Shown: positions 27,125 through 37,934 of the stretch, piece after piece | Layout: the number at the start of each line of letters is the position of its first letter | Position numbering within the stretch: position 1 is the stretch's first letter | Assembly (NCBI RefSeq): GCF_014695575.1 | Contig: NZ_JACJOO010000076.1 | Location: forward strand, 1-61,200 | Reading direction: 5' to 3' | DNA length: 61,200 bases | Source: Leptolyngbya sp. FACHB-8 | Lineage (GTDB): Bacteria; Cyanobacteriota; Cyanobacteriia; Elainellales; Elainellaceae | Notes under the pieces: generated by a model | What the model saw: only the letters and a program-made list of their open reading frames with translations | Database searches by the model: none | What the model was told of the DNA's origin: nothing | Translations under genes and position numbers: made by a program

Positions 27125-27202
27125 ACGCAAAGTTCCAGCCCTTTTACAAAAACAGCTCGTATGCTACGCTGATCTGCCATATCTAGTGGTGTGGGATGGG
27201 CT

Positions 27203-27808
27203 ATGACACAATATGAGCCACGGTATGAACAGCCGTCTCTATTTTCGGCAGCAGATGTGTCGGGAAGTTATCGGGTTAATGCCCCCTCCATGCTGCTGGA
27301 TATTAGCCCAGAAGCATTGCAAGGCTGGAAACAGCGTATCTTTGACTTTCAGCAACAGGTGCGAGAGCAACCGGCCCCAACGCAGGTCAGTTTATTTGAC
27401 CTGGAACCTACTCCCACCCAGGCAGATAGCTTAAATCCATTTACCTTACCCAGGCAGAACACGGAATTTTGGCGATGGCAAGCCAGTGACACGGGAACCT
27501 CTGCCCTCTATTTCGTGATTGACGAGGAGGTTCCTTTGCTGCTGTATGTGGGGGAAACGGTGAAGTCCAATCAGCGATGGAAAGGCGAGCACGACTGTAA
27601 GCGATACCTGGATAACTACCGGATGATCCACTACACGCACCAGATTCCCACGCAGCTCAACATTGCGTTTTGGCCCCACGCGCCACAGGCTACCCGACCT
27701 CGGCAACAGTTGGAATTGGCATTGATTTTGAAGTGGCGATCGCCCTTCAATAAGGAGAACTGGACTCTTTGGGGCACACCTTTTACCGGTGGGAAAAGCC
27801 CTGATTAA
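27203..27808 (+). CDS. GIY-YIG-like nuclease-fold protein (degenerate)
   Basis: 201 aa from the ATG at 27203; a GTG at 27191 adds four residues. Residues about 1-85 are low-complexity and Gln/Pro-rich. The remaining part has ALYFVIDEEVPLLLYVGET (the two-strand GIY-YIG core, with LYF in place of GIY and LYVGET in place of YIG), then RWKGEHDCKRYLD, and a conserved Glu in QQLELALILKWRSPFNKEN. This fold is used in nucleases such as UvrC and homing enzymes. Core residues are only partly kept, so activity is uncertain. Monocistronic, with a strong terminator shared with cysA. Confidence 0.7.
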   Translation: MTQYEPRYEQPSLFSAADVSGSYRVNAPSMLLDISPEALQGWKQRIFDFQQQVREQPAPTQVSLFDLEPTPTQADSLNPFTLPRQNTEFWRWQASDTGTSALYFVIDEEVPLLLYVGETVKSNQRWKGEHDCKRYLDNYRMIHYTHQIPTQLNIAFWPHAPQATRPRQQLELALILKWRSPFNKENWTLWGTPFTGGKSPD

Positions 27809-27811
27809 ACG

Positions 27812-27849
27812 CAAAGAAAAACCGCACCTTAAGGTGCGGTTTTTCTTTG
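27812..27849. terminator. Perfect 19-bp bidirectional terminator
   Basis: Arms CAAAGAAAAACCGCACCTT (27812-27830) and 27831-27849, with A-rich and T-rich ends on either side. A symmetric intrinsic terminator for the GIY-YIG gene (+) and cysA (-). Confidence 0.9.
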
Positions 27850-27857
27850 TAATTTGT

Positions 27858-28895
27858 CTAGGAATGAATAGCGACGAGCTGACGCTCATCGACATCCTTG
27901 AAGATGCGATCGCGACGAGCCTTTACAAATACCTGCTGAGCCCGACGCAAATCTAAGGTGTCAAAGTTTTCGCGAGAAAGGTGAGCTGTTATAAATTGCC
28001 CATCGGCGAGTGACAATTCCACCTGAATTTCACGGCCTAGGTGAATCAACCGCTCCACAGAAGCTGGAAGGGTACCTGCTTCCGGTTCAGAACGAATGAC
28101 AACGTCGTGGGGACGCAGGAAGAGTCGTTGGCTGTCACGCGCTGCCGAATGGCTTGGCACTAAGTGGGATGCGCCCGACAGTACGTTGACCGGGCCAATG
28201 AAACTCATGACAAACGGGGTTGCCGGGTGGTCGTAAATCTCGGCGGGAGAGCCAATTTGTTCGACCCGCCCTTTATTCATCACCACAATTTCATCGGCAA
28301 TTTCCATGGCCTCTTCCTGGTCATGGGTTACCAGAACTGTTGTGACATGAACTTCATCATGCAGTCGGCGAATCCAATTCCGCAGATCTTTGCGGACTTT
28401 TGTATCCAACGCGCCAAAGGGTTCATCCAGTAGAAGCACATTGGGTTCAATCGCCAGCGCCCGAGCCAGGGCCACCCGTTGCCGCTGACCACCGGAGAGT
28501 TGGGAGGGGTAGCGATCACCCAATCCCGTCAATTGCACTAATTCCAGTAGTTCATCAACACGATTCTTAACCCGTTTTTTAGGCCATTTATGAATTTCTA
28601 GGCCAAAGGCAATGTTCTCCCGTACCGTCAAATGCTTAAACAGGGCGTAGTGCTGAAACACAAACCCAACGTGGCGGTCTTGCACACTTTGATGGGTCGT
28701 ATCTCGCCCTGTCACCCAAATGCGGCCTTCATCTAATGTTTCCAGGCCAGCAATCAGACGCAGCAGCGTAGATTTTCCAGAACCAGACGGGCCTAACAAA
28801 GCTGTTAGAGAACCTGTTTCAACTTCTAAGCTGACCTGATCGACGGCCTGGAAATCTCCAAAACGACGGGAGACATTTTCTACTTTGATTCCCAT
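27858..28895 (-). CDS. cysA: Sulfate/thiosulfate ABC transporter ATP-binding protein
   Basis: 345 aa. Walker [10 protein letters not shown] (35-43), Q-loop [19 protein letters not shown], signature [15 protein letters not shown], Walker [12 protein letters not shown], and a C-terminal TOBE-like domain (about 240-340). The [19 protein letters not shown] start and the Kx[12 protein letters not shown] helix are CysA-like. It energises sulfate import together with CysT/CysW. It is transcribed away from sbpA, with a shared 280-base promoter region. Confidence 0.95.
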   Translation of the reverse strand: MGIKVENVSRRFGDFQAVDQVSLEVETGSLTALLGPSGSGKSTLLRLIAGLETLDEGRIWVTGRDTTHQSVQDRHVGFVFQHYALFKHLTVRENIAFGLEIHKWPKKRVKNRVDELLELVQLTGLGDRYPSQLSGGQRQRVALARALAIEPNVLLLDEPFGALDTKVRKDLRNWIRRLHDEVHVTTVLVTHDQEEAMEIADEIVVMNKGRVEQIGSPAEIYDHPATPFVMSFIGPVNVLSGASHLVPSHSAARDSQRLFLRPHDVVIRSEPEAGTLPASVERLIHLGREIQVELSLADGQFITAHLSRENFDTLDLRRAQQVFVKARRDRIFKDVDERQLVAIHS

Positions 28896-28953
28896 AATCC
28901 TCTTTTTTGATAGCCAGCAATGGTGGCGGGGCTAACGGGCTAATTCTATCGAA

Positions 28954-28971
28954 ATGCAATCAAAATTGCAT
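28954..28971. promoter_or_regulatory. Candidate operator in the cysA/sbpA divergent promoter
   Basis: ATGCAAT-CAAA-ATTGCAT is a perfect 7-bp inverted repeat with a 4-base spacer, placed 59 bases before the cysA start and about 200 before sbpA. Sulfate genes of cyanobacteria are commonly controlled by a LysR-type regulator (CysR); this symmetrical site is a reasonable binding candidate. A possible sbpA promoter lies nearby: TTGTTT at about 28996, 17 bases, then TGATAC. No experimental basis. Confidence 0.45.
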
Positions 28972-29174
28972 CCTAAAAAAAACAAGCTACATTTTGTTTG
29001 AATTCCCCTCTTGCCATGATACACTCATAAGCCGATAGGGTTTATGGTGATTGTGAAATACAGGGTACTAGGAAAATGCCTCTTGCGTCTGCCTTGTACT
29101 TTGTATCAAGCCTTTCAGTAATTAGCCTCGCCACCTAAATCGTTAGATTCGCCGCTTTCTAGGAGTTAGCAACA

Positions 29175-30344
29175 ATGGTTCAGTTTGGGTTTAAGTTCTT
29201 CGGTAAATCTTCTGCGCGATCGCCCCAGGCTCAAGAAGCAAGCAACTTAACAGTTAATCGTTTTGCCTCTCGGCCCGTTAAGAGAAGAACTGCTCTATTC
29301 CTTAGCGGCTTGGCGATGAGCTTTGCAATTGTATCCTGCACGAATTCTGGCACAAATACAGAAGCAGGTAGCGCAAGCCCCGATGCGCAGTCTGCTGAAT
29401 CTCCCAAGCCTGACGTAGAATTGACCCTCGTATCCTTTGCGGTTACTCAGGCGGCTTATGAAAAAATCATTCCTCTGTTTGTAGAGAAGTGGAAGGCAGA
29501 GCATAACCAGAACGTTACCATCAACCAGAGTTACGGCGGTTCTGGTAGCCAGACTCGTGCCGTTATTGATGGCCTAGAAGCTGATGTTGTTGCTCTGGCT
29601 CTGGCTCTCGACACCAAAAAGATTGAAAAAGCAGGGCTGATTCAGCCCGGTTGGGAGAAGGAAGCGCCCAACGATGGCATTGTTACCAAATCCGTTGCTG
29701 CCCTTGTGGTGCGGGATGGTAACCCCAAGAATATTCAAGGTTGGGAAGACCTGACTCGGGATGATGTAAAAGTGGTAACAGCAAACCCGAAAACCTCTGG
29801 AGGTGCTCGCTGGAACTTTCTGGGAGCTTGGGGCGCTGTAACCCAGGCTGGGGGAGATGAGGCGAAAGCTGAAGAATTTGTGACGAACCTCTATAAAAAT
29901 GTACCTGTCCTTGCTAAGGATGCTCGGGAGTCTACTGACATATTTTTTGCCCGAGGTCAGGGAGATGTGCTGATCAACTACGAAAACGAAGTGCTGCTGG
30001 CGAAGCAGAAAGGTGAGGATTCGACCTTTATTATTCCTGATGTCAACATCTCAATCGACAACCCTATTGCCGTGGTTGATGCGAATGTTGATAAGCACGG
30101 TACCCGTGAAGTTGCCGAAGCCTTTGTCGAGTTTCTGTATACCCCCGAAGCGCAGCGTGAGTTTGCCAAGGTAGGCTTCCGTCCGGTTGATAAAGCTGTT
30201 AGCCAGGAATTTGCCAGCCAATACCCTGAAATTAAGCAACTCTTCACTGTGGCTGATTTGGGTGGTTGGGATACAGTTCAAGCGCAATTCTTTGATGACG
30301 GGGCCATTTTTGACAAAATTCAGGCCTCCATTGGTAAGAAATAG
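29175..30344 (+). CDS. sbpA: Sulfate-binding lipoprotein of ABC transporter
   Basis: 389 aa with AGGAG 9 bases before the ATG. An N-terminal polar extension (1-36) precedes a lipoprotein signal: RRTALFLSGLAMSFAIVSC with the lipobox IVSC ending near residue 55. The mature part has ELTLVSFAVTQAAYEKIIPLF, QSYGGSGSQTRAV, and DVVALALALDTKKI, the family pattern of SbpA/CysP. It should capture periplasmic sulfate and deliver it to CysT/CysW. A 16-bp palindrome between this gene and cysT may lower downstream expression relative to the binding protein. Confidence 0.95.
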   Translation: MVQFGFKFFGKSSARSPQAQEASNLTVNRFASRPVKRRTALFLSGLAMSFAIVSCTNSGTNTEAGSASPDAQSAESPKPDVELTLVSFAVTQAAYEKIIPLFVEKWKAEHNQNVTINQSYGGSGSQTRAVIDGLEADVVALALALDTKKIEKAGLIQPGWEKEAPNDGIVTKSVAALVVRDGNPKNIQGWEDLTRDDVKVVTANPKTSGGARWNFLGAWGAVTQAGGDEAKAEEFVTNLYKNVPVLAKDARESTDIFFARGQGDVLINYENEVLLAKQKGEDSTFIIPDVNISIDNPIAVVDANVDKHGTREVAEAFVEFLYTPEAQREFAKVGFRPVDKAVSQEFASQYPEIKQLFTVADLGGWDTVQAQFFDDGAIFDKIQASIGKK

Positions 30345-30374
30345 TCCAGAGGGCGATTGAGGACCCCTAGAAGC

Positions 30375-30409
30375 TTGATAATTCGTGTGCAAGGCACACG
30401 AATTATCAA
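30375..30409. terminator. Perfect 16-bp hairpin between sbpA and cysT
   Basis: TTGATAATTCGTGTGC (30375-30390) pairs with 30394-30409 around AAG, 30 bases after sbpA. With no T-tract it is more likely a 3'-end stabiliser or partial attenuator than a full stop. It would allow more sbpA than permease mRNA. Confidence 0.6.
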
Positions 30410-30522
30410 CTCAAACAGCCTAGAAATCGGACTTGATCAAGACAAAGGACGATTTGCTTGATAATGAGGAGCGAATTGTCCTTTGCCCTTCTTGGTTTTC
30501 TATCGTATCTTCAGCGTTATTT

Positions 30523-31380
30523 ATGACCGCCTCTTCTGCACCCACATCGGGTTCACCACTCCGGCAATTCCTGCACCGTGCCATCCATCTCCCCTGGACC
30601 TGGCGTGTGACCTGGCTGTATCTCACGATCATGCTGTTCCTACCGATGGCAGCTTTGTTCCTGAGAACCAGTAGCCTGTCACCTGCTCAAATGTGGGCGA
30701 TCGCCACCGATCCCGTTGCGATTTCGGCTTATGAAGTCACCTTCTTTACAGCCCTTGTGGCTGCTGCCATCAATGGTGTTGCAGGAATGGCGACAGCCTG
30801 GGTATTAGTCCGCTACAAATTCCCCGGCCGTCGTTTCCTGGACGCCATGATTGACTTACCCTTTGCCCTGCCTACTGCTGTAGCAGGTCTAACCCTCTCC
30901 ACGGTCTACAGCAATGTTGGTTGGATTGGCTCATTACTCGAACCCTTTGGTATTAAGGTTTCCTTCACCCGATTAGGGGTGTTGGTTGCCATGATCTTTA
31001 TTTCTTTGCCCTTCGTTGTACGCACGGTGCAGCCTGTGCTTCAGGAAATGGAGCCGGAGATGGAAGAAGCGGCCTGGAGTTTAGGGGCATCCGACTGGCA
31101 AACTTTCTGGCGTGTTGTTCTACCCCCCCTGTTACCCGCTGTTTTGACGGGCGTGGCATTGGGTTTTTCCCGAGCTGTTGGTGAATTCGGCTCCGTCGTA
31201 ATCATCTCCGGTAATTTGCCATTTCAAGACTTAATTGCTCCTGTATTAGTGTTTCAACGGTTAGAGCAATTTGACTATGCTGGGGCAACAGTGGTTGGGG
31301 CGGTGTTGCTGCTGATTTCCCTGGCTGCGCTGATTGTGATTAACCTTCTGCAAGCCTGGGGACGGCGCTATGACGATTAA
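30523..31380 (+). CDS. cysT: Sulfate ABC transporter permease CysT
   Basis: 285 aa from the ATG at 30523, the usual length for CysT/CysU; an upstream TTG at 30433 adds 30 unconserved residues. Six membrane segments and the inner-membrane EAA loop ([26 protein letters not shown]) that contacts CysA. One half of the sulfate channel. Its last 11 bases overlap the start of cysW. Confidence 0.93.
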   Translation: MTASSAPTSGSPLRQFLHRAIHLPWTWRVTWLYLTIMLFLPMAALFLRTSSLSPAQMWAIATDPVAISAYEVTFFTALVAAAINGVAGMATAWVLVRYKFPGRRFLDAMIDLPFALPTAVAGLTLSTVYSNVGWIGSLLEPFGIKVSFTRLGVLVAMIFISLPFVVRTVQPVLQEMEPEMEEAAWSLGASDWQTFWRVVLPPLLPAVLTGVALGFSRAVGEFGSVVIISGNLPFQDLIAPVLVFQRLEQFDYAGATVVGAVLLLISLAALIVINLLQAWGRRYDD

Positions 31381-32251
31381 ACTTGGACTCAATACTAAGG
31401 CGGCGGCTACTACAGCACCCGGGCCTCACGCTAAGGTTCAGGGCAAACGAGAGTGGGTTAAATGGGCTTTAATTGCTTCCGTCGCGGTTTATTTGACATT
31501 AGTGCTCTTTGTTCCCGCCCTGAACGTTTTTGTACAGGCATTTAGTGGGGGATTGGGAGGATTTTTTGAATCCCTAACCGATCGCAAGTTTCTTCATGCG
31601 GCAAAACTCACCCTGATCATGGCGGTGGTCGCCGTTCCCCTCAATACGGTGTTTGGCTTGTGTGCGGCGTTGGCGATCGCCCATAAAACCTTCCGCGGCC
31701 GTACTCTGCTGCTGAGCCTTATTGACTTGCCTTTCTCGATCTCTCCAGTGGTTGCGGGTCTGATGATTGTGTTGCTCTATGGCCGAAACGGATGGTTTGG
31801 CCCATTGTTAGATGCAAACAACATCAAGATCATTTTTGCGGTTCCTGGGATGGTTCTGGCCTCTGCTTTTGTGACGCTTCCCTTTGTCGCTCGGGAAGTT
31901 TTACCAGCCTTGGAAGATGCGGGCACTGATCAGGAAGAAGCGGCCAAAACCTTGGGAGCAAATAGCTGGCAAGTACTCTGGCGGGTAACGTTACCTTCCA
32001 TTCGGTGGAGCTTGCTATACGGCATTCTATTGACCAATGCCCGTGCTATGGGTGAATTCGGGGCGATCTCCGTTGTTTCGGGCAACATTACGGGTAAAAC
32101 ACAAACCCTGCCCCTGTTTGTAGAAGAAGCCCATGTGCAATACCAAAGCCAGGCTGCTTATTCTGCCGCTGTGGTTTTAGCGTTGCTAGCCGTAGTCACG
32201 ATTATTTTGAAAGAAATTTTAGAGCGCAGAACCCAAATTAAGGAAGGCTAA
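31370..32251 (+). CDS. cysW: Sulfate ABC transporter permease CysW
   Basis: 293 aa, start ATG at 31370 inside the end of cysT (11-base overlap, translational coupling). Six membrane segments; EAA loop [40 protein letters not shown] is the CysW signature. It forms the channel with CysT. An N-terminal polar extension of about 35 residues is longer than usual. Confidence 0.95.
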   Translation: MTIKLGLNTKAAATTAPGPHAKVQGKREWVKWALIASVAVYLTLVLFVPALNVFVQAFSGGLGGFFESLTDRKFLHAAKLTLIMAVVAVPLNTVFGLCAALAIAHKTFRGRTLLLSLIDLPFSISPVVAGLMIVLLYGRNGWFGPLLDANNIKIIFAVPGMVLASAFVTLPFVAREVLPALEDAGTDQEEAAKTLGANSWQVLWRVTLPSIRWSLLYGILLTNARAMGEFGAISVVSGNITGKTQTLPLFVEEAHVQYQSQAAYSAAVVLALLAVVTIILKEILERRTQIKEG

Positions 32252-32331
32252 TCGTCAGGTTGTTCTCGGCTTCTCGGTTAGAAAGACATTTAGCTTGGCA
32301 TCACTCCTTATCGTTACTCCTGGAGGCCCTC

Positions 32332-32649
32332 ATGATTTCTGTCGAATCCCTTGAGCCCATCGATCCCAATCAACTGTCGAGTGACGGTAGGCATCGAGGT
32401 CATGTCCGATTGCGCGTGAGAATTCCGGCAGAATATCGGCAGGATCCGGTGCTCTCAGTGCTCATCACCCAATACGGGCTGACGGTTAATATTTTGGCTG
32501 CACAACTCAGTGGTCAGGGCACCGACAGTGGGTGGTTTGATCTGGAGCTAAAGGGAGCAACAGAGCAGATTAATAACGGTATTCTGCATCTCAATGATTT
32601 GGGCGTAGAGATCTGGCAGGAATCAGATAACCACGACGGCGGCTGGTAG
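32332..32649 (+). CDS. NIL-domain protein of the sulfate operon
   Basis: 105 aa from the ATG at 32332, with GGAGG 5 bases upstream; the longer frame from TTG 32260 lacks a site. The body (HVRLRVRIPAEYRQDPVLSVLITQYGLTVNILAAQL... GWFDLELKG) is a NIL domain, the ACT-like regulatory fold found at the C-terminus of MetN-type methionine ABC ATPases. Here it is a free-standing protein behind cysW, possibly a cytoplasmic sensor of a sulfur compound that controls the transporter. Role inferred from context. Confidence 0.85.
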   Translation: MISVESLEPIDPNQLSSDGRHRGHVRLRVRIPAEYRQDPVLSVLITQYGLTVNILAAQLSGQGTDSGWFDLELKGATEQINNGILHLNDLGVEIWQESDNHDGGW

Positions 32650-32670
32650 GGCGTTAGATTTCTAGCAACC

Positions 32671-32697
32671 AAGAGTGGGGGCTTTGTCCCCGCTCTT
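32671..32697 (+). terminator. Terminator of the sulfate operon
   Basis: AAGAGTGGGG (32671-32680) pairs with CCCCGCTCTT (32688-32697, one G-T) and is followed by TGTTTTAT. Confidence 0.65.
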
Positions 32698-32724
32698 TGT
32701 TTTATAGCCTCTTCCGATTTAAGG

Positions 32725-32803
32725 AACCTGGGTTCGGGATAAGTTGAGGTGCCCCTTTTGGCGTGCGTTTCGCGCACGCCAAAAGGGGCGTTTTCGAGTA
32801 CCT
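32725..32803. mobile_element. Truncated family B element
   Basis: Left end AACCTGGGTTCGGGATAAG is intact. The first hairpin GCCCCTTTTGGCGTGCG / CGCACGCCAAAAGGGGC is perfect. The second hairpin breaks off after CGTTTTCGAGTACC, and the right end is lost, so no target duplication can be seen. Confidence 0.7.
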
Positions 32804-32997
32804 ATGAGGCATATTACTGAATGTTGATAAAACTAACGTTTCTGTTACTGGAGATTACGAGATCGCTACAACGGATCCCCTTTCCCCCTATCCTGTAAAA
32901 CCGTGGAGCATTTGGCACCGTCAACTGCTCTGCGGTTGGAAACCCCGGATTTCGATCCAGGCACTTTCTCGACATTAGTAAACGGCGATTGAAATAG

Positions 32998-33978
<981 letters not shown>

Positions 33979-34459
33979 GCGTCAAGCTTTTGTAAGAGCG
34001 ATCGCCAGGTCCACTGATACAAAAAGAGAGTGTGGCATTGCCACACTCTCTTTATTGTTGCACAAACGAGACAGCTTTGAAGCGACACTGGCGATCGCTC
34101 CCAACACCTTCAGTGTGGCCTTCTGCGCCTCTGTTAAGCCATTCATTCCAGTAATATTCATACCCTCATACAAACGTTCAGGTCGGAGAATGTTTAATGC
34201 CTTCTATTGCTTGGGCCATTTCCAAGAGACAGCGAGCCAATTGCCGTCCCCCTGGGCTACAAGGAAAGCGCCAGTGCGGTAGAGACAGCGGCGCTTGTGT
34301 TAGGAGGTTGGCACAGAGAGGTAAACCAGCACCTGAGTTCATTAAGCTGTTCACTCATTCTGTTCGCTATTGAGGCAACTGAATGAGAACACCTATGCTT
34401 TAGGTTTCGCCCTGATGCTTGGGTCAGGATGATGTTGAAGAATTACATCGTGTTTTCAA
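33979..34459. other. Spacer between por and tRNA-Gly
   Basis: It contains the por terminator (34023-34053). On the minus strand, codons from about 34203 down to 33982 read ALNILRPERLYEGMNITG and then GLTEAQKATLKVLGAIAS, which resembles the tail of cyanobacterial repeat proteins, but the frame runs through the terminator hairpin and has no ribosome site. It may be a gene remnant. No intact gene is supported. Confidence 0.35.
34023..34053 (+). terminator. Terminator of por
   Basis: AAAGAGAGTGTGGC (34023-34036) pairs exactly with 34040-34053 around ATT. The arm ends in TTT-ATTGTTG. Confidence 0.75.
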
Positions 34460-34530
34460 AGCGGGCACGCGGAATCGAACCGCGATCATTAGCTTGGAAG
34501 GCTAAGGTTTTACCACTAAACTATGCCCGC
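34460..34530 (-). tRNA. tRNA-Gly (anticodon TCC)
   Basis: Read on the minus strand it starts GCGGGCATAG, has a D-arm TTTAGTGGTAAAA, anticodon arm TTAGC-CTTCCAA-GCTAA (anticodon TCC, codon GGA), T-arm CGCGGTTCGATTCCGCG and ends in GTGCCCGC plus discriminator T. The acceptor stem pairs 7/7. No CCA is encoded. Confidence 0.96.
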
Positions 34531-34803
34531 AAATTTGCTTGCCTTAGCTAGTGTAGCATAACCCTCACCGCTTATGTCAATGAGTATTTCTATTACTCTC
34601 GAAAATTATCCTTATGCATGGAGAGAAATGTTGAGAACGGTGGGTGTGAAGGCGATCGCAGCCCCCACCTGGGATCATGAATGTGCGCCAAACCTTGCTG
34701 TCAACGGGAAGCTGAAAAATTTCGGTAACCTTTGGTGATAAGCTGAAAAGTGGCAATTTTACAGTATGTTAAATCTGTCACTTTACCCCTCAAAAGCAGA
34801 TAA

Positions 34804-36276
<1,473 letters not shown>

Positions 36277-36288
36277 TTCTTGCCTCTT

Positions 36289-36318
36289 ATTGGGGATTCT
36301 CTAACGGGAATCCCCAAT
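36289..36318. repeat. 11-bp hairpin between atp beta and epsilon genes
   Basis: ATTGGGGATTC (36289-36299) pairs exactly with 36308-36318. The intercistronic hairpin may adjust stability of the beta part of the mRNA; no T-tract. Confidence 0.55.
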
Positions 36319-36453
36319 CTCCCTTGCAAAGGGGGTTTCCGGAAGCGGCTCCTCCTGATGTAAGGAGGATTGGGGGATCAAATGCTTCTTCCCGACAGGT
36401 TTCTCGTATTGCCCCCAGCAGAGCTAACTTTTCGTTCACTTCTAGATATTGCT

Positions 36454-36864
36454 ATGACACTAGCTGTACGGGTAATTGCACCGGATAAAACCGTCTGGGA
36501 TAATACATCCGATGAGGTGATTCTGCCCAGCACGACCGGACAACTGGGTATTTTGACAGGCCACGCGCCGCTGCTGACTGCCCTGGATACGGGTGTGATG
36601 CGTGTGCGTGCAGGGAAAGATTGGGTGGCGATCGCCCTCATGGGTGGGTTCGCCGAAATTGAGAACAACGAAGTGACTATTCTGGTCAACGCGGCTGAGC
36701 GCGGTGAAACCATTAATCTAGAAGAAGCACGGTCAGCCTTTGCCGAGGCTGAAGCGAAGATGAATAGCCTTCGTGGTTCGGGTTCTCGTCAAGAACAAAT
36801 TCAAGCGACCCAAGCATTCAAGCGGGCGCGAGCACGGGTTCAAGCCGCTGGTGGTGCTGCTTAA
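36454..36864 (+). CDS. atpC: ATP synthase F1 subunit epsilon
   Basis: 136 aa from the ATG at 36454 (called atpE in cyanobacteria); the open frame from 36370 adds an unconserved leader. [29 protein letters not shown]-type beta-sandwich with [13 protein letters not shown], followed by the two-helix C-terminal domain ([12 protein letters not shown]... [10 protein letters not shown]). It is the rotor subunit that regulates hydrolysis. Co-transcribed with beta; a terminator follows. Confidence 0.97.
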   Translation: MTLAVRVIAPDKTVWDNTSDEVILPSTTGQLGILTGHAPLLTALDTGVMRVRAGKDWVAIALMGGFAEIENNEVTILVNAAERGETINLEEARSAFAEAEAKMNSLRGSGSRQEQIQATQAFKRARARVQAAGGAA

Positions 36865-36904
36865 GGCAATTCCCTGAAATTCAGATTGAGATGTGCGTCG
36901 CCTC

Positions 36905-36936
36905 AGAAGGGGGAGCTGGTTCCAGCTCCCCCTTCT
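36905..36936 (+). terminator. Terminator after atpC (epsilon)
   Basis: AGAAGGGGGAGCTGG (36905-36919) pairs exactly with 36922-36936, followed by TGTT. A strong GC-rich stem. Confidence 0.75.
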
Positions 36937-36967
36937 TGTTCAGAGCTGACGCATTCCGTCCTTAACT

Positions 36968-37089
36968 AACCTGAGTTTGGGTTAAGGGCATTTTGAGTGC
37001 CACGCAACGCGCGGCACTCAAAATGCTTATTTTGGCGTGCGCAAAGCGCACGCCAAAATAAGTACTGCAGCTTATCCCGAACTGAGGTT
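36968..37089. mobile_element. Family B element (122 bp), inverted, with target duplication AACT
   Basis: Ends AACCTGAGTTTGGGTTAAG and CTTATCCCGAACTGAGGTT; orientation opposite to the copies at 25508 and 26984. Hairpins GCATTTTGAGTGCC.../...GGCACTCAAAATGC and TTATTTTGGCGTGCG.../...CGCACGCCAAAATAA are near-perfect. AACT at 36964-36967 and 37090-37093 flanks it. Confidence 0.88.
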
Positions 37090-37106
37090 AACTAAACCGT
37101 GTGGAG

Positions 37107-37147
37107 AAAAAGAGAGAGCAGGGGCTTTACCCCCGCTCTCTCTTTTT
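37107..37147. terminator. Bidirectional terminator between ATP synthase and PSRP-3 genes
   Basis: AAAAAGAGAGAGC (37107-37119) pairs with GCTCTCTCTTTTT (37135-37147); an inner GGGG/CCCC extends the stem past a bulged A. T-runs flank it on both strands. Confidence 0.8.
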
Positions 37148-37183
37148 TTGCAAAGCTTTGTCGAATGGCCTGAGGCCAACCAA

Positions 37184-37483
37184 TTAGTTGCTGCCGGTGA
37201 AGGCCACTTCAGGAAACCGCTCTTGGGCTTCCATCATGGATTTTTTCTTGCCTTCTTCCTGCCAGTAGTTAATAACTTCCGTGGCTTTGTTCAGCAGTTC
37301 TACCCGCTCCGTATCAGAAATCCAGGTTTTGGATTGCAGTTCGCCGTTCAACTGTTCCCACGCATCATTGCGGGGCCAGAAGAAGTAGGACGTGAGAGGG
37401 CTGGTGCCTTTACCAACGACCTGATCTACAGCCAGGGCAACATTTTCTTCCAACCACAGTACTTTGAGAATAAACCTTGACAA
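37184..37483 (-). CDS. 30S ribosomal protein PSRP-3 / Ycf65
   Basis: 99 aa, probable TTG start at 37483 with GGAGG about 6 bases upstream. The sequence [38 protein letters not shown] and [14 protein letters not shown] is almost the family consensus of Ycf65/PSRP-3, a small ribosomal subunit protein peculiar to cyanobacteria and plastids. It is monocistronic; two family A elements lie upstream. Confidence 0.95.
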   Translation of the reverse strand: MSRFILKVLWLEENVALAVDQVVGKGTSPLTSYFFWPRNDAWEQLNGELQSKTWISDTERVELLNKATEVINYWQEEGKKKSMMEAQERFPEVAFTGSN

Positions 37484-37578
37484 ATGAACCTCCAGACAGA
37501 ACTGAGCTGCTTTAAACTCCTACAATCCTCCATGGTAACTCATTGTTAGGCTTACATCTTGCACCTCTACAAAACCAT

Positions 37579-37710
37579 CAGCAATTCTCATTTTGAAATC
37601 AGGCCCGAAAACCGCACGCAAAAGGCGCGCGGTTTTCGGGCATCAAAGCCAAGAGTTCACGCCCTACGGGCGTGAACTCTTGGCTTTGATGCCCATACTG
37701 AGAATTGCTG
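37579..37710. mobile_element. Family A two-hairpin element (132 bp), tandem copy 1
   Basis: Ends CAGCAATTCTCA and TGAGAATTGCTG. Hairpin X at 37603-37641 (GCCCGAAAACCGC arms); hairpin Y at 37642-37690 with a perfect 23-bp stem (27 bp if flanking GGGC/GCCC pair). X and Y share GGGC and so compete. ACAAAACCAT occurs on both sides (37569-37578, 37711-37720). Nearly identical to the copies at 50567 and 59134. Confidence 0.85.
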
Positions 37711-37719
37711 ACAAAACCA

Positions 37720-37849
37720 TAGCAATTCTCATTTTGGAATCCAATCCGAAAATAGCCCGCCCTCGGCGGGCTATTTTCGGGCATCAAAGCTGAGAGTTCG
37801 TGTCTGTAGGCGTAAGCTCACAGGCTTTATTCCCAAATGAGAATTGCTG
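37720..37849. mobile_element. Family A element, tandem copy 2 (decayed)
   Basis: It starts at the end of the 10-bp repeat that follows copy 1 and ends TGAGAATTGCTG at 37849. Hairpin CCGAAAATAGCCCGCC.../...GGCGGGCTATTTTCGG is intact, but the second hairpin has many mismatches (37785-37833). Flanks ACAAAACCA (37711-37719) and ACGAAATCA (37850-37858) match at 7 of 9 bases. Confidence 0.75.
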
Positions 37850-37934
37850 ACGAAATCAATGCGAAGCGTCCTGATAAAACCAAGACATCAATTTGATAGG
37901 ATCGCTGGGTTGTGTGGTTAGGAGGTTGGAAGCT

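Larger units (their letters stand above)
26820..27151. repeat. Host palindrome of a three-level nested repeat
   Basis: The outer arms TTTTGTAAAAGGGCTGGAA (26820-26838) and 27133-27151 are exact reverse complements. If the family A element and one copy of its ~9-bp target repeat are removed, what remains is a single hairpin whose tip ATTTTGTGT.../GCACGCAAAAT matches the tip of the 11385-11459 palindrome. So this was a single long palindrome before it was interrupted. Confidence 0.8.

Noticed and set aside
33982-34203. Minus-strand frame reading GMNITGMNGLTEAQKATLKVLG
   Set aside because: It looks protein-like but crosses the por terminator and has no start signals; at best a remnant, noted in the spacer entry.
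37579-37849. CRISPR-like reading of the tandem A elements
   Set aside because: Only two units, each a large palindrome of about 130 bp, with no short unique spacers and no cas genes nearby.
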